DNA from: an uncultured Flavobacteriaceae bacterium | Lineage (GTDB): Bacteria > Bacteroidota > Bacteroidia > Flavobacteriales > Flavobacteriaceae | Direction of reading: 5' to 3' | DNA: 64,000 bases | NCBI GenBank assembly: GCA_947501625.1 | Contig: CANMWN010000004.1 | Coordinates: 310,001-374,000 of the forward strand | Part shown: one piece after another, positions 12,120 to 21,003 of the stretch | Numbering within the stretch: the first letter of the stretch is position 1 | How the letters are laid out: each line of letters starts with the position of its first letter | Program-made: the position numbers and the translations under genes | Notes under the pieces: generated by a model | Told to the model about the DNA's origin: nothing | Database searches by the model: none | Seen by the model: only the letters and a program-made list of their open reading frames with translations

Positions 12120-12187
12120 AAAGTATGGTTTTAATGAAATGTAAATATAGTTTTTATTCATATTTTTTTATCTAAAAAAAATAAAAA

Positions 12188-12233
12188 TTAGATGTTATTA
12201 AGAATAGATACTTAAAAACAAGTATTCATCTAA
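12188..12233. repeat. Two-part inverted repeat upstream of fhs and secDF
   Basis: Outer arms TTAGATG (12188-12194) and CATCTAA (12227-12233) are perfectly complementary. Inner arms ATACTT (12208-12213) and AAGTAT (12220-12225) are also perfect, around loop AAAAAC. The left side has a 13-base bulge. Role unknown; it lies in the divergent control region. Confidence 0.5.
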
Positions 12234-12274
12234 TCTTTTAATGAAAAAATAGTGAGTTTTCGTCTCGGAAATTA

Positions 12275-12282
12275 TATATTTG
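12275..12282 (+). promoter_or_regulatory. secDF -7 promoter box TATATTTG
   Basis: Exact TAnnTTTG match 39 bases before the secDF ATG. No clear TTG at -33. Confidence 0.45.
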
Positions 12283-12321
12283 CACGTTTATTAAGAAATT
12301 GAAGAATTAAATTAAATTAGA

Positions 12322-15294
12322 ATGCAAAACAAAGGACTTATTAAGTTATTTGCTATCCTTTTCGGATTAGTGAGTTTGTACCAATTATCTTTTACTTGGT
12401 TTACAAATAATGTGGAGAAAGACGCAAAAGAATTTTCTATAAAAAAGGCTAACGGTGACGCTACTTTATTAAACAAGTTTGAACAATCATATATTGATTC
12501 TGTAGTAAATGACACCATTGTTCCTGTGTTTAATTACACTTACAATGACACAAAAGAACAAGCATTAAATTTAGGACTAGACCTTAAAGGTGGTATCAAT
12601 GCGATTTTACAAGTATCGGTTAGGGATATTTTAGTTGGATTGTCAAACGATTCAAAAAATCCTGAGTTTAAAGCCGCATTGGATGCTGCTACTGAAGCAC
12701 AAACTGGAAGTGACAAAACATACGCGACACTTTTCTTTGAAGAATTTGAAAAAGCAACTGCTGGAAAAAACATCTCATTGAGCGATCCAAGTATCTTTGG
12801 AAATAAAGCTATGAGTGGTAAAATAAACTTCAAAAACACAAACGCTGAAGTTATTCCAGTTATTGAAGACGAAATTAACGCTTCTATCTCTACCGCATTC
12901 CAAGTATTGAGAAGTCGTATTGATAAATTTGGTGTGACACAACCAAACATCCAACGTATTGGAAAATCAGGAAGAATCTTAATTGAATTACCTGGAGCAA
13001 AAGATATAGATCGTATTGAAAAATTAATTACTGGAACTGCAAAATTACAGTTTTGGGAAGCCTATTCTAATTTGGATGTTCAAAATTTCTTAATTGAAGC
13101 TGATGCTAAAACTGCTGAATTATTCAAAGACGAAACTGTTGAAGAAGAAGTTGCTGATTCTACAGCAACAGAAGATAACTTAGATGATTTATTAGGTGAA
13201 GTTACTGATTCAGTTAGTACTCCAAAAAAACAACATAGACTATTTGCTTATTTTTATCCAAATCTAGCACAATCGGAAAATCAAAAAAGTTCATTCATTG
13301 GTCAAGCTGCAGTAATTGACACTGCTAAAGTGAACAACTTCCTAACAATGAAAGAAGTAAGAAGTTTGTTGCCAAATGACATACGTTATGCTAAATTCTT
13401 ATGGGATGCAAAAGCCAATGGTGAAGTTGTAGGATTATACGCAATAAAATCTAACAGGAAAGATATTGCTCCTATTGAAGGAGATGTAATTAACGATGCT
13501 AGTCTTCAGTTTGACCAATTCAGTGCCGCTCCGCAAGTGAGTATGGACATGAACAGTTATGGAACAAAACTATGGGGGCAAATGACTACTGAACAAGTAG
13601 GAAATTTTGTTGCAGTTGTTCTTGATAACCAAGTACATTCTGCTCCTGTTGTTACTGTTCCTATTACTGATGGTAGAACTTCTATTTCTGGAGGCAGTAT
13701 GACAATCGAAGAAGCGGAAGATTTAGCTAACGTTTTAAAAGCTGGTAAACTTCCTGCAAGAGCACATATTATTCAATCAGCGGTTGTGGGTGCATCATTG
13801 GGTCAAAAAGCAATTGATAGTAGTTTTAAATCATTCGGAATTGCATTATTATTAATTCTTGTTTGGATGGTATTCTATTACGGAAAAGCAGGTTTATTTG
13901 CCAATATTGCATTAGCATTTAATATCCTTTTAATTTTCGGGATTTTCGCTTCATTTGGATTTGTATTAACACTTCCTGGAATTGCTGGTATTATCTTGAC
14001 AATTGGTATGTCGGTTGATGCAAACGTGATTATTTTCGAACGTATTAAAGAAGAATTAAATAATGGTAAAGGCTTAAAAGAAGCTATTTCTAGTGGATTT
14101 AGTTTTAAAGGAGCTTTATCTGCAATCTTAGATGCCAACGTAACTACATTCTTAACAGGTGTTATATTATTTGTATTTGGAACAGGACCAATTAAAGGAT
14201 TTGCAACAACATTAATGATTGGTATTATCACATCATTATTTACTGCAATCTTTATTACTCGTTTATTTTTAGATTGGTACACAAGTAAAAATGAATTAAC
14301 ATTCAATACCAATATTACTAAAAACTGGTTTAAGAATATCAATGTTGATTTCTTAAAGAAACGTAAGATTGCTTATACTATATCAGGAATTATTATTGCT
14401 GCTGGTATCTTTTCTTTAGTTACCAATGGTTTAAACTATGGTGTTGATTTTGTTGGAGGTCGTTCTTATATTGTTAAGTTTGCCGAGCCTACAAACCCAA
14501 CCGAAGTTGCTGGAACTTTAAAGAATATATTCGGAGATGCTCCTGAAGTAAAAACGTATGGTGAGGCTTCGCAATTAAAAATAACTACAAAATATAGAAT
14601 CAACGAAGAAGGAAATACTATTGATAATGAAGTAAGAGATTTATTATTTACTGGTTTACAATCTTATTTACCAGACGGTATGACTTTAGATCAATTCAAA
14701 GTTGATTACAAAGGAGAGAGAACCGCTGGAGTACAAAGCAAGATGAAAGTTGAACCAACTATTGCAGATGATATCAAAACTGCTGCTGGTTGGGCAATCA
14801 TTGGCTCTTTATTAGTTGTATTCTTATATATCTTATTTAGATTTAGAAAATGGCAATATAGTTTAGGTGCTGTTGCCGCTGTATTCCACGATGTTTTAAT
14901 TGTATTGGCAATATTCTCATTGTTCTACAAAATTTTACCGTTTGATATGGAAATTGGACAATCATTTATTGCTGCAATTTTAACAGTAGTTGGTTATTCA
15001 CTGAATGATACCGTAGTTATATTTGATAGAATTAGAGAATATACGAATGCACATTCATCTTGGAAATATTCAAGAATTGTAAACAGTGCACTGAGTAATA
15101 CATTAGGAAGAACAATTAATACATCTATTACTACATTGGTTGTATTATTCTCAATTTTCCTATTTGGTGGTGACTCAATTAAAGGATTTATGTTTGCATT
15201 GATAGTTGGTGTAATTGTAGGTACTTATTCGTCATTATTTATTGCTTCACCAATAATGTATGACACCTCAAAAAAATTAAAAGACAAGAAATAA
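12322..15294 (+). CDS. secDF: Protein translocase SecDF (fused SecD-SecF)
   Basis: 990 residues, a natural fusion typical of Bacteroidota. The SecD half begins with one helix, a large periplasmic domain with LGLDLKGGI near residue 85 and FQVLRSRIDKFGV near 195, then a block of helices with IGMSVDANVIIFERI. The SecF half starts near residue 675, with NYGVDFVGGRSYIVKF and later VVGYSLNDTVVIFDRIRE. The complex uses the proton gradient to pull preproteins through SecYEG. About 60 residues rich in acidic residues (around 270-295) form an insertion in the first periplasmic domain. A terminator follows directly. Confidence 0.97.
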   Translation: MQNKGLIKLFAILFGLVSLYQLSFTWFTNNVEKDAKEFSIKKANGDATLLNKFEQSYIDSVVNDTIVPVFNYTYNDTKEQALNLGLDLKGGINAILQVSVRDILVGLSNDSKNPEFKAALDAATEAQTGSDKTYATLFFEEFEKATAGKNISLSDPSIFGNKAMSGKINFKNTNAEVIPVIEDEINASISTAFQVLRSRIDKFGVTQPNIQRIGKSGRILIELPGAKDIDRIEKLITGTAKLQFWEAYSNLDVQNFLIEADAKTAELFKDETVEEEVADSTATEDNLDDLLGEVTDSVSTPKKQHRLFAYFYPNLAQSENQKSSFIGQAAVIDTAKVNNFLTMKEVRSLLPNDIRYAKFLWDAKANGEVVGLYAIKSNRKDIAPIEGDVINDASLQFDQFSAAPQVSMDMNSYGTKLWGQMTTEQVGNFVAVVLDNQVHSAPVVTVPITDGRTSISGGSMTIEEAEDLANVLKAGKLPARAHIIQSAVVGASLGQKAIDSSFKSFGIALLLILVWMVFYYGKAGLFANIALAFNILLIFGIFASFGFVLTLPGIAGIILTIGMSVDANVIIFERIKEELNNGKGLKEAISSGFSFKGALSAILDANVTTFLTGVILFVFGTGPIKGFATTLMIGIITSLFTAIFITRLFLDWYTSKNELTFNTNITKNWFKNINVDFLKKRKIAYTISGIIIAAGIFSLVTNGLNYGVDFVGGRSYIVKFAEPTNPTEVAGTLKNIFGDAPEVKTYGEASQLKITTKYRINEEGNTIDNEVRDLLFTGLQSYLPDGMTLDQFKVDYKGERTAGVQSKMKVEPTIADDIKTAAGWAIIGSLLVVFLYILFRFRKWQYSLGAVAAVFHDVLIVLAIFSLFYKILPFDMEIGQSFIAAILTVVGYSLNDTVVIFDRIREYTNAHSSWKYSRIVNSALSNTLGRTINTSITTLVVLFSIFLFGGDSIKGFMFALIVGVIVGTYSSLFIASPIMYDTSKKLKDKK

Positions 15295-15319
15295 GTATTG
15301 TTAATTTAAATAACCTATG

Positions 15320-15346
15320 AAACCGTCTCAAAATGAGGCGGTTTTT
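15320..15346 (+). terminator. Terminator after secDF
   Basis: Stem CCGTCTCA/TGAGGCGG (one G-T pair), loop AAA, followed by five T. The next promoter box begins three bases later. Confidence 0.8.
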
Positions 15347-15348
15347 CT

Positions 15349-15356
15349 TATTTTTG
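15349..15356 (+). promoter_or_regulatory. -7 promoter box TATTTTTG for hpt-adk
   Basis: Exact TAnnTTTG match, 22 bases before the ATG at 15379, placed right behind the secDF terminator. Confidence 0.45.
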
Positions 15357-15378
15357 CTTCTTTGTTATCAATCCTAAT

Positions 15379-16491
15379 ATGAGCATTATTAAATTACATA
15401 ATAATTATTTCAAACCTTATATTTCTAAAGAAAAGGTTGATGAAACTGTGAAAAATTTAGCACTAGAAGTTGCAAAAGATTTCAAAGAAGAAATTCCAGT
15501 ATTCGTAGGTATTTTGAACGGTTCATTCATGTTTGCCGCTGACTTTATTAGACATTACCCTACAGCATGCGAAGTGTCATTTGTGAAGTTAAAATCATAC
15601 GATGGGACCAACTCAACAGGTAATGTTGACCAATTGATTGGTTTAAATGAAGATTTAACTAACAGAAGTGTGATAATTCTCGAAGATATTGTTGATACTG
15701 GAGGAACACTACAAAAGATATATGATATCTTTAAAAATCAACCGATAAAAACATTAAAAGTCGCTACACTTTTCTTTAAACCTGATGTTTTCAAAAAAGA
15801 ATTACCAATAGACTACATTGGACTTTCTATTCCTGATGAATTTATTATTGGTTTTGGAATGGATTATAACAACCTTGGAAGAAATTTAAGTAGTATATAT
15901 AAATTAACAACTCAAAAAATGACCAATATTGTATTATTTGGACCTCCTGGAGCAGGAAAAGGAACACAAGCAGAACATTTAAAAACTAAATATAATTTAG
16001 TTCATATTTCTACTGGTGATGTTTTTAGATATAACATTAAAAACGAAACAGATCTTGGAATGCTTGCAAAATCTTATATGGACAAAGGTGATTTAGTTCC
16101 AGATGAAGTTACTATAAATATGCTTGAAGCCGAAGTTGATAAAAATTTAGATGCTAATGGATTTATTTTTGATGGGTTTCCAAGAACTACTTCACAAGCC
16201 GAAGCATTGGATGCTTTCTTATCCAAAAAAGGAGAAGGAATTAACGGTATGATTGCCTTGGAAGTTCCTGAAGATATTTTAGTAGCTAGACTGCTTGAAA
16301 GAGGAAAAACAAGTGGTCGTCCTGATGATCAAGACGAAACAAAAATCAGAAATAGATTTAATGAATACAATACCAAGACTGCCATTTTAAAAGATTATTA
16401 TACTAATCAGAATAAATATTTTGGTGCGGATGGTGTTGGATCTATTGAAGAAATAACTAATAGAATTAGTGCAATTATTGACACTTTATAA
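15379..16491 (+). CDS. adk: Fused hypoxanthine phosphoribosyltransferase-adenylate kinase
   Basis: 370 residues made of two complete enzymes. Residues 1-178 are a purine phosphoribosyltransferase with the PRPP loop VIILEDIVDTGGTL near 99-112. Residues 181-370 are an adenylate kinase: P-loop GPPGAGKGT near 187-195, HISTGDVFR, FDGFPRT and LLERGKTSGRPDD. The kinase part is 190 residues, the exact usual length of a stand-alone short-type (no zinc LID) adenylate kinase, and starts at an in-frame Met181 (base 15919). The protein would salvage hypoxanthine/guanine and interconvert AMP and ADP. No stop or frameshift separates the parts. Internal initiation at 15919 could also yield free kinase. obg follows after nine bases. 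Confidence 0.95.
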   Translation: MSIIKLHNNYFKPYISKEKVDETVKNLALEVAKDFKEEIPVFVGILNGSFMFAADFIRHYPTACEVSFVKLKSYDGTNSTGNVDQLIGLNEDLTNRSVIILEDIVDTGGTLQKIYDIFKNQPIKTLKVATLFFKPDVFKKELPIDYIGLSIPDEFIIGFGMDYNNLGRNLSSIYKLTTQKMTNIVLFGPPGAGKGTQAEHLKTKYNLVHISTGDVFRYNIKNETDLGMLAKSYMDKGDLVPDEVTINMLEAEVDKNLDANGFIFDGFPRTTSQAEALDAFLSKKGEGINGMIALEVPEDILVARLLERGKTSGRPDDQDETKIRNRFNEYNTKTAILKDYYTNQNKYFGADGVGSIEEITNRISAIIDTL

Positions 16492-16500
16492 AGAGTAAGA

Positions 16501-17493
16501 ATGACGGAAGGAAACTTTGTTGATTATGTAAAAGTACATGCCGCTTCTGGAAAAGGAGGTAAAGGCTCTACTCACCTACACCGTGAAAAATTTATCGCTA
16601 AAGGTGGTCCTGATGGAGGTGATGGTGGTCGTGGCGGACATGTAATTATTCGTGCCAACAAAGGAATGTGGACACTTTTACATCTCAAATTTAAAAAACA
16701 TTTCAAGGCTGAACATGGTGGAAATGGCGGAAAAAGTAGAAGTACTGGTAAAGATGGTGATGATGTCTATATTGATGTTCCTTTAGGTACAATTGTAAGA
16801 AATGCAGAAACCAACGAAATTCTTTTTGAAATCACCGATGAAGGTGAAGAAGTAATACTTGTTGAAGGTGGAAAAGGTGGAAGAGGTAACTGGCATTTTA
16901 AATCGGCAACCAATCAAACGCCAAGATATGCTCAACCAGGAATTGATGGTCAAGAAGATTGGTTTCAATTAGAATTAAAAGTTTTAGCAGATGTTGGTTT
17001 AGTTGGATTTCCTAATGCAGGAAAGTCAACACTTTTATCTGTTTTAACTGCAGCAAAACCTAAAATTGCTAATTATGCTTTTACAACTTTAAAACCTAAC
17101 CTTGGAATTGTAAAATACCGTGACTTTCAAACTTTTGTAATTGCCGATATTCCTGGTATTATTGAAGGGGCGCATGAAGGTAAAGGTCTTGGACATCGGT
17201 TTTTAAGACATATTGAACGTAATTCCACATTACTATTTTTAATTCCGGCAGATAGCGATGATATCAACAAAGAATATGAAGTTTTGTTAAACGAATTAAA
17301 ACAACATAATCCAGAATTACTTGACAAAGAACGGTTGCTAGTAATTTCAAAATCTGATATGTTGGATGATGAATTACAAGCCGAATTGGAAAAAGAAATT
17401 CCTGAAAACATTCCTCATCTTTTTATTTCATCAGTGGCTCAAAAAGGATTGACTGAATTGAAAGACAAACTTTGGAAAATGTTGAATGATTAA
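16501..17493 (+). CDS. obg: Ribosome-assembly GTPase Obg (CgtA)
   Basis: 330 residues. The glycine-rich Obg fold occupies residues 1-158 with repeated GG motifs ([12 protein letters not shown]). The G domain has [12 protein letters not shown] (G1), the switch with [20 protein letters not shown] (G3) and a SKSD motif (G4). The optional C-terminal OCT domain is absent, as is common in this phylum. It helps mature the 50S subunit and is linked to stress control in other bacteria. It follows hpt-adk in an apparent operon. Its stop shares TTAA with the convergent lipoprotein gene. Confidence 0.97.
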   Translation: MTEGNFVDYVKVHAASGKGGKGSTHLHREKFIAKGGPDGGDGGRGGHVIIRANKGMWTLLHLKFKKHFKAEHGGNGGKSRSTGKDGDDVYIDVPLGTIVRNAETNEILFEITDEGEEVILVEGGKGGRGNWHFKSATNQTPRYAQPGIDGQEDWFQLELKVLADVGLVGFPNAGKSTLLSVLTAAKPKIANYAFTTLKPNLGIVKYRDFQTFVIADIPGIIEGAHEGKGLGHRFLRHIERNSTLLFLIPADSDDINKEYEVLLNELKQHNPELLDKERLLVISKSDMLDDELQAELEKEIPENIPHLFISSVAQKGLTELKDKLWKMLND

Positions 17494-17960
17494 TTTTTTA
17501 AAACTATTGGCAATGTAAATTCCGTTGTAACTGGCATTCCTCTTTTTATTGCTGGCTTTAATAATGGCAATTTTTCAATTCCACTTTTAATCAAACTATC
17601 CATATTGGGAACTTCCGTTTTAATAAATTCAGAAGATTGAATATTTGACAATATAGATTTACCAGCACTATCAATTTTTAACTTTACAAAAATAGTATCA
17701 TTTACAGGTTTAGAAGTCATAATTTGATGATCAGCAATTGACGCGTAAATATGCTGAGATAATTTTATCTGAGTGCATATTTTTTGTTTATCAATTGAAG
17801 GAATGCTATCACATTTGGGAAATAAAGGGAAAATATCAATCGAATTATAGTCAATAATAGTATCTATAACCATTGGATTTTCTATTTCTTTCTTCTTGAA
17901 AAACTCACAGGAAGAGCATAATAATCCAACTAAAAAAACGATAAAAATACGTTGTAACAT
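17490..17960 (-). CDS. Lipoprotein with TonB-C-like domain matching the tail of the BlaR1-like protein
   Basis: 156 residues with signal and lipobox LCSSC (Cys18). Residues 43-156 resemble the C-terminal periplasmic domain of the M56 protein encoded at 19247-20503. Shared features are FPLFPKC...C (Cys50, Cys62) versus PTFPGC...C (Cys320, Cys328), a [11 protein letters not shown] / YVKFKINKEGL strand, and LPIVLKN versus LPITFIVE at the end. The domain is of the TonB C-terminal type seen in many Bacteroidota sensor and transport proteins. It is last in the blaI-M56-TPR-lipoprotein run, so a role in that signalling unit is likely but inferred. Confidence 0.8.
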   Translation of the reverse strand: MLQRIFIVFLVGLLCSSCEFFKKKEIENPMVIDTIIDYNSIDIFPLFPKCDSIPSIDKQKICTQIKLSQHIYASIADHQIMTSKPVNDTIFVKLKIDSAGKSILSNIQSSEFIKTEVPNMDSLIKSGIEKLPLLKPAIKRGMPVTTEFTLPIVLKN

Positions 17961-17998
17961 TTTCTAAAATTGATGACTGAAAAATACAACAATTTCTG

Positions 17999-19240
17999 TT
18001 AGTCCACAATTTCGCCTTCCAAAAAATAATCTTGTTTTATTTCTTTCATTCTACTTAAAACAAAAGCAGTCATCTCTTTATCACGTTCTTCAAACCTATT
18101 GATATAGTTCTTATAATGATTATATGCAATCTTTTTATCTTTATAATAAGCATCTGAAGTAATTGCTAATTCATATAATGATTTATGATTATTACTGTTA
18201 TTCTGAAAAGATTTTTCAAAGTGTCGAATAGCCTCTTTTAGATTACTTTCTTCTTTATTGATAATTCCCATTAAAAGATATTGTTTATATAAATCTGGTT
18301 TTGCAGAAAAAATTGACCATAATAGATTTCGTTTTGCTTGTTTAATATCTTTTTGCTTATAATTTAAACTCGCCAATCTATATAAAATAGTTGAGTTTCT
18401 AGGTTCTAAATCTAATGCCTTTTTAAAATAAACCTCTGCCAATGAATCTTTATCAATCTTCAAATAAGACATCCCAAACATCTCATAAGTGTTTACCGAT
18501 TTATAGTTCAAACTATCTAACCTACTCAAATGTTTAATTGAACCTTCATAATCTTTAGAAGTATATAAAGCATTCGCTTTCATTTGATTAAAATTGATAT
18601 TGTTCTTATCAATTTTCAAACCTTTATCAATAAATAACATTGTTGAATCCTTAAATTTTAAATCTTTAAAAAACTTAGCAATTCTATATATACTCTTGAT
18701 ATGTAATGAGTCTCTTCTATAGGCTTCTAAGTAGTTATCACCCATTTCAAACAACTTTTTTTGTCTACCAAGTGCAACTGCCAACTGATACGGATAATTA
18801 GGATTCAACGTATCTTTTTTCTTCAAATAACTAAAGATTTCTTTTGCTTTATTGGTTTTGGAATTTGACAAATACAACTTTCCTAAACTATTTGCAGCCA
18901 ATAAATTTGTGGAATCTTGTTTTACAATATTCTCATATAATTCGATAGCCTTTCTTGGCAATCCTGCTAAACTATAAACATTGGCCAACTTCGTCTTAAT
19001 TATTGCTAAATTGCTAATTTTAAGTGCCTTTTTGTAATATTCAATGGCTTTGGTATAATTACTTGTTGATTGATAAATTGAAGCAATTCTATCATATTTT
19101 TCAACAGTTTTTTGGGTATCATTCTGTAAAATTTCAAGTGCTTTTTGATAATTTCCTTGAATTAATAAACTGTCTATTGATTGAGCGCTTACTCCAGTTA
19201 TAATGAACAAACTGAATATTAAAAAAAAGTTTCTTTTCAT
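17999..19240 (-). CDS. Exported tetratricopeptide-repeat protein
   Basis: 413 residues with a signal peptide ending GVSAQS. The rest is a series of TPR units, for example NYTKAIEYYKKALKI, LPRKAIELYENIVKQD and DSLAEVYFKKALDLEP, about nine to ten in all. It lies six bases after the M56 gene and 38 bases before the lipoprotein gene, all on the minus strand. TPR proteins act as protein-binding scaffolds; here the periplasmic partner is probably another member of this operon. No enzyme motif is visible. Confidence 0.85.
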   Translation of the reverse strand: MKRNFFLIFSLFIITGVSAQSIDSLLIQGNYQKALEILQNDTQKTVEKYDRIASIYQSTSNYTKAIEYYKKALKISNLAIIKTKLANVYSLAGLPRKAIELYENIVKQDSTNLLAANSLGKLYLSNSKTNKAKEIFSYLKKKDTLNPNYPYQLAVALGRQKKLFEMGDNYLEAYRRDSLHIKSIYRIAKFFKDLKFKDSTMLFIDKGLKIDKNNINFNQMKANALYTSKDYEGSIKHLSRLDSLNYKSVNTYEMFGMSYLKIDKDSLAEVYFKKALDLEPRNSTILYRLASLNYKQKDIKQAKRNLLWSIFSAKPDLYKQYLLMGIINKEESNLKEAIRHFEKSFQNNSNNHKSLYELAITSDAYYKDKKIAYNHYKNYINRFEERDKEMTAFVLSRMKEIKQDYFLEGEIVD

Positions 19241-19246
19241 TTATAC

Positions 19247-20503
19247 TTATTCTACAATAAATGTAATTGGTAATACATATAAAACATTTACCACTTTACC
19301 TCCATGTTTTCCCGGAATCATTTTAGGCAAACTATTTACAACTCTTCTTGCTTCTTGCTCTAAATCTTTATGTGGTGCTCTCGCTCCTTCAATTTCAATC
19401 AATCCTTCTTTATTAATCTTAAATTTAACATATATTTTTTGTTTGCCTTTAAGGTTTAATTTTTCAGCAAGTTTTACATTAAAATTTGCTGCAACATATT
19501 GCCTTACCTTCTGGTTAAAACATTCTTTTAAGTTTTCATCACTACAGCCTGGAAAAGTTGGCACTTGATCTATCCTTGAAAATGAAACATCTTCAATAAC
19601 TTTGTTATCTTCAATTATTGACTCCAGTTCATTTATTTCTTTATTTAGACTATTATCAGTACAAGAAATATAAAACAACATACTTCCCAAGATTGGAATT
19701 AGTAACAAATATTTCAACTGTCTAATTTTTTTTGATTTTGTTTTTGTGATCATAATAATTCGTTTTTTGATTAATGAATGTTTATAAAATTGATTAATGA
19801 ATGTTATATTCTCGGCATTAAAAGTTTCTGTAAGTAGTTTATTGAAATAACTTCTTTCATCTGTTTCTTTTACTACTTCGGCATCTGAAATATATTCGTG
19901 CAATAAGGTTATTCGCTTTTGATAGATATATACCATTGGATTGAACCACAGAATGATTTTGAGTATTTCAAAAAACAATAAATCCAATGTGTGATATTGT
20001 TTTGCGTGAACTAATTCGTGTTGGATAATCTGTAATTCTTCTTTTTCATATAATGATTTACCTATAAAAATGTAATTGAAGAACGAAAAGGCAGTTTGTT
20101 CTCCATCTAATAAAATCAATTTATAATTTCCCTTATCTAGTATTTTTTTAGAAACTATTAAATTGATGATTTCAGATAATTTTATAACAAATAACCCAAA
20201 GAAAAATCCGATTCCGATAAGGCCAAGAATTGTAATAAAACTATATGTTTGTTCGCTATTGCTTGATTGCTCTATTAGTACTTGTGGATTTAAAACAACT
20301 TCGGGCAGTAATAAAATATATTCTTGAGAAACAGCATTTTTTACACTTTCAAACTTCAACAAAGGAATAATAAAAGATAAAAATGGTGTTACTAAAAGAT
20401 ATAACCTATTCCATTTAAAAAAGGTTTCCTTTTTTAAAAACAGGTCATAAACCGCTAAAAATATAACTTGAAAAAATACAATTTGAATTATATAATTTAT
20501 CAT
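19247..20503 (-). CDS. BlaR1-like M56 membrane metallopeptidase with C-terminal TonB-type domain
   Basis: 418 residues. Membrane helices lie at about 2-20, 35-50, 88-118 and 262-280. The M56 zinc motif QHELVHAKQ is at residues 161-169, and the segment LHEYISDAEV (201-210) supplies the usual further acidic residues. After the last helix a periplasmic tail ends in a TonB-C-like domain (about 335-418) instead of the penicillin-binding sensor of BlaR1. In BlaR1 systems, signal sensing activates the peptidase and leads to loss of BlaI repression. The gene overlaps blaI by four bases (stop and start share ATGA), so the two are translationally coupled. The signal is unknown. Confidence 0.88.
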   Translation of the reverse strand: MINYIIQIVFFQVIFLAVYDLFLKKETFFKWNRLYLLVTPFLSFIIPLLKFESVKNAVSQEYILLLPEVVLNPQVLIEQSSNSEQTYSFITILGLIGIGFFFGLFVIKLSEIINLIVSKKILDKGNYKLILLDGEQTAFSFFNYIFIGKSLYEKEELQIIQHELVHAKQYHTLDLLFFEILKIILWFNPMVYIYQKRITLLHEYISDAEVVKETDERSYFNKLLTETFNAENITFINQFYKHSLIKKRIIMITKTKSKKIRQLKYLLLIPILGSMLFYISCTDNSLNKEINELESIIEDNKVIEDVSFSRIDQVPTFPGCSDENLKECFNQKVRQYVAANFNVKLAEKLNLKGKQKIYVKFKINKEGLIEIEGARAPHKDLEQEARRVVNSLPKMIPGKHGGKVVNVLYVLPITFIVE

Positions 20504-20871
20504 TTCTCTGTCTTTTTGTCATTAATTATTTTCAAAATAGTATCTAACTCATTTACATCAACTTTGTTTTTCTTTACAAAAAATGAGACCATACTTTTAA
20601 AAGAACCATCAAAATATCCATCAACTAGTTTTTGCAAGCTTTGATTTGAATAGGTGGTTTTCTCTATTATTGGATAATAAATATAACCTCTTCCTTTAGA
20701 CTTATGAGAAACAAACTCTTTGTTTTCCAATATTCTAATAATCGTAGAAACCGTATTATATGCAGGCTTAGGCGTTGGCAATTGCTCAATAATTTCCTTG
20801 ACTGATGCTTCTTTTAACTCCCATAAAACTTGCATTAACTGCTCCTCTGCTTTTGTTAATTGTTTATTCAA
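20500..20871 (-). CDS. BlaI/MecI-family transcriptional repressor
   Basis: 123 residues beginning MNKQLTKAEEQLMQVLW, the standard start of the family. A winged helix (about 5-72) includes PAYNTVSTIIRILENKEFV; the C-terminal part is the dimerisation region. The only usable start is TTG at 20871: an in-frame TAA lies two codons upstream and no ATG fits. Two 16-base palindromes overlap its promoter. It should repress its own operon until the M56 partner is activated, by analogy with BlaI/BlaR1. Antibiotic resistance should not be assumed, as no beta-lactamase gene is nearby. Confidence 0.9.
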   Translation of the reverse strand: MNKQLTKAEEQLMQVLWELKEASVKEIIEQLPTPKPAYNTVSTIIRILENKEFVSHKSKGRGYIYYPIIEKTTYSNQSLQKLVDGYFDGSFKSMVSFFVKKNKVDVNELDTILKIINDKKTEK

Positions 20872-20898
20872 TTTTTAAATTGTTTATTAATTACATCA

Positions 20899-20906
20899 CA
20901 AATATA
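20899..20906 (-). promoter_or_regulatory. blaI operon -7 promoter box TATATTTG
   Basis: Exact TAnnTTTG on the minus strand, 28 bases before the TTG start of blaI. Its upstream end touches the first operator palindrome. Confidence 0.6.
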
Positions 20907-20939
20907 ACTAAATTTTTAGTTTTAACTAATTTTTTAGTT
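20906..20939. promoter_or_regulatory. Tandem operator palindromes for the BlaI-like repressor
   Basis: Two 16-base inverted repeats, AACTAAATTTTTAGTT (20906-20921) and AACTAATTTTTTAGTT (20924-20939). Each has arms AACTAA/TTAGTT, with centres 18 bases apart. They occupy the region from the -7 box to about -40 of the blaI promoter, so binding would block RNA polymerase. The arrangement, two dyads at a BlaI-type gene, fits known autoregulation in the family. Confidence 0.7.
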
Positions 20940-21003
20940 GAAAATATTTTTAGCATAGTTATTGCTATATTGCTTATAATAACATTAAACACACAACTAA
21001 AAC

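Noticed and set aside
12120-12161. Upstream start for fhs adding 14 residues
   Set aside because: The shorter form has the usual length and the extension overlaps a promoter-like TATATTTA.
17490-20871. Reading the BlaI/M56 operon as beta-lactam resistance
   Set aside because: No beta-lactamase or penicillin-binding sensor domain is present; the M56 tail is a TonB-C-type domain.
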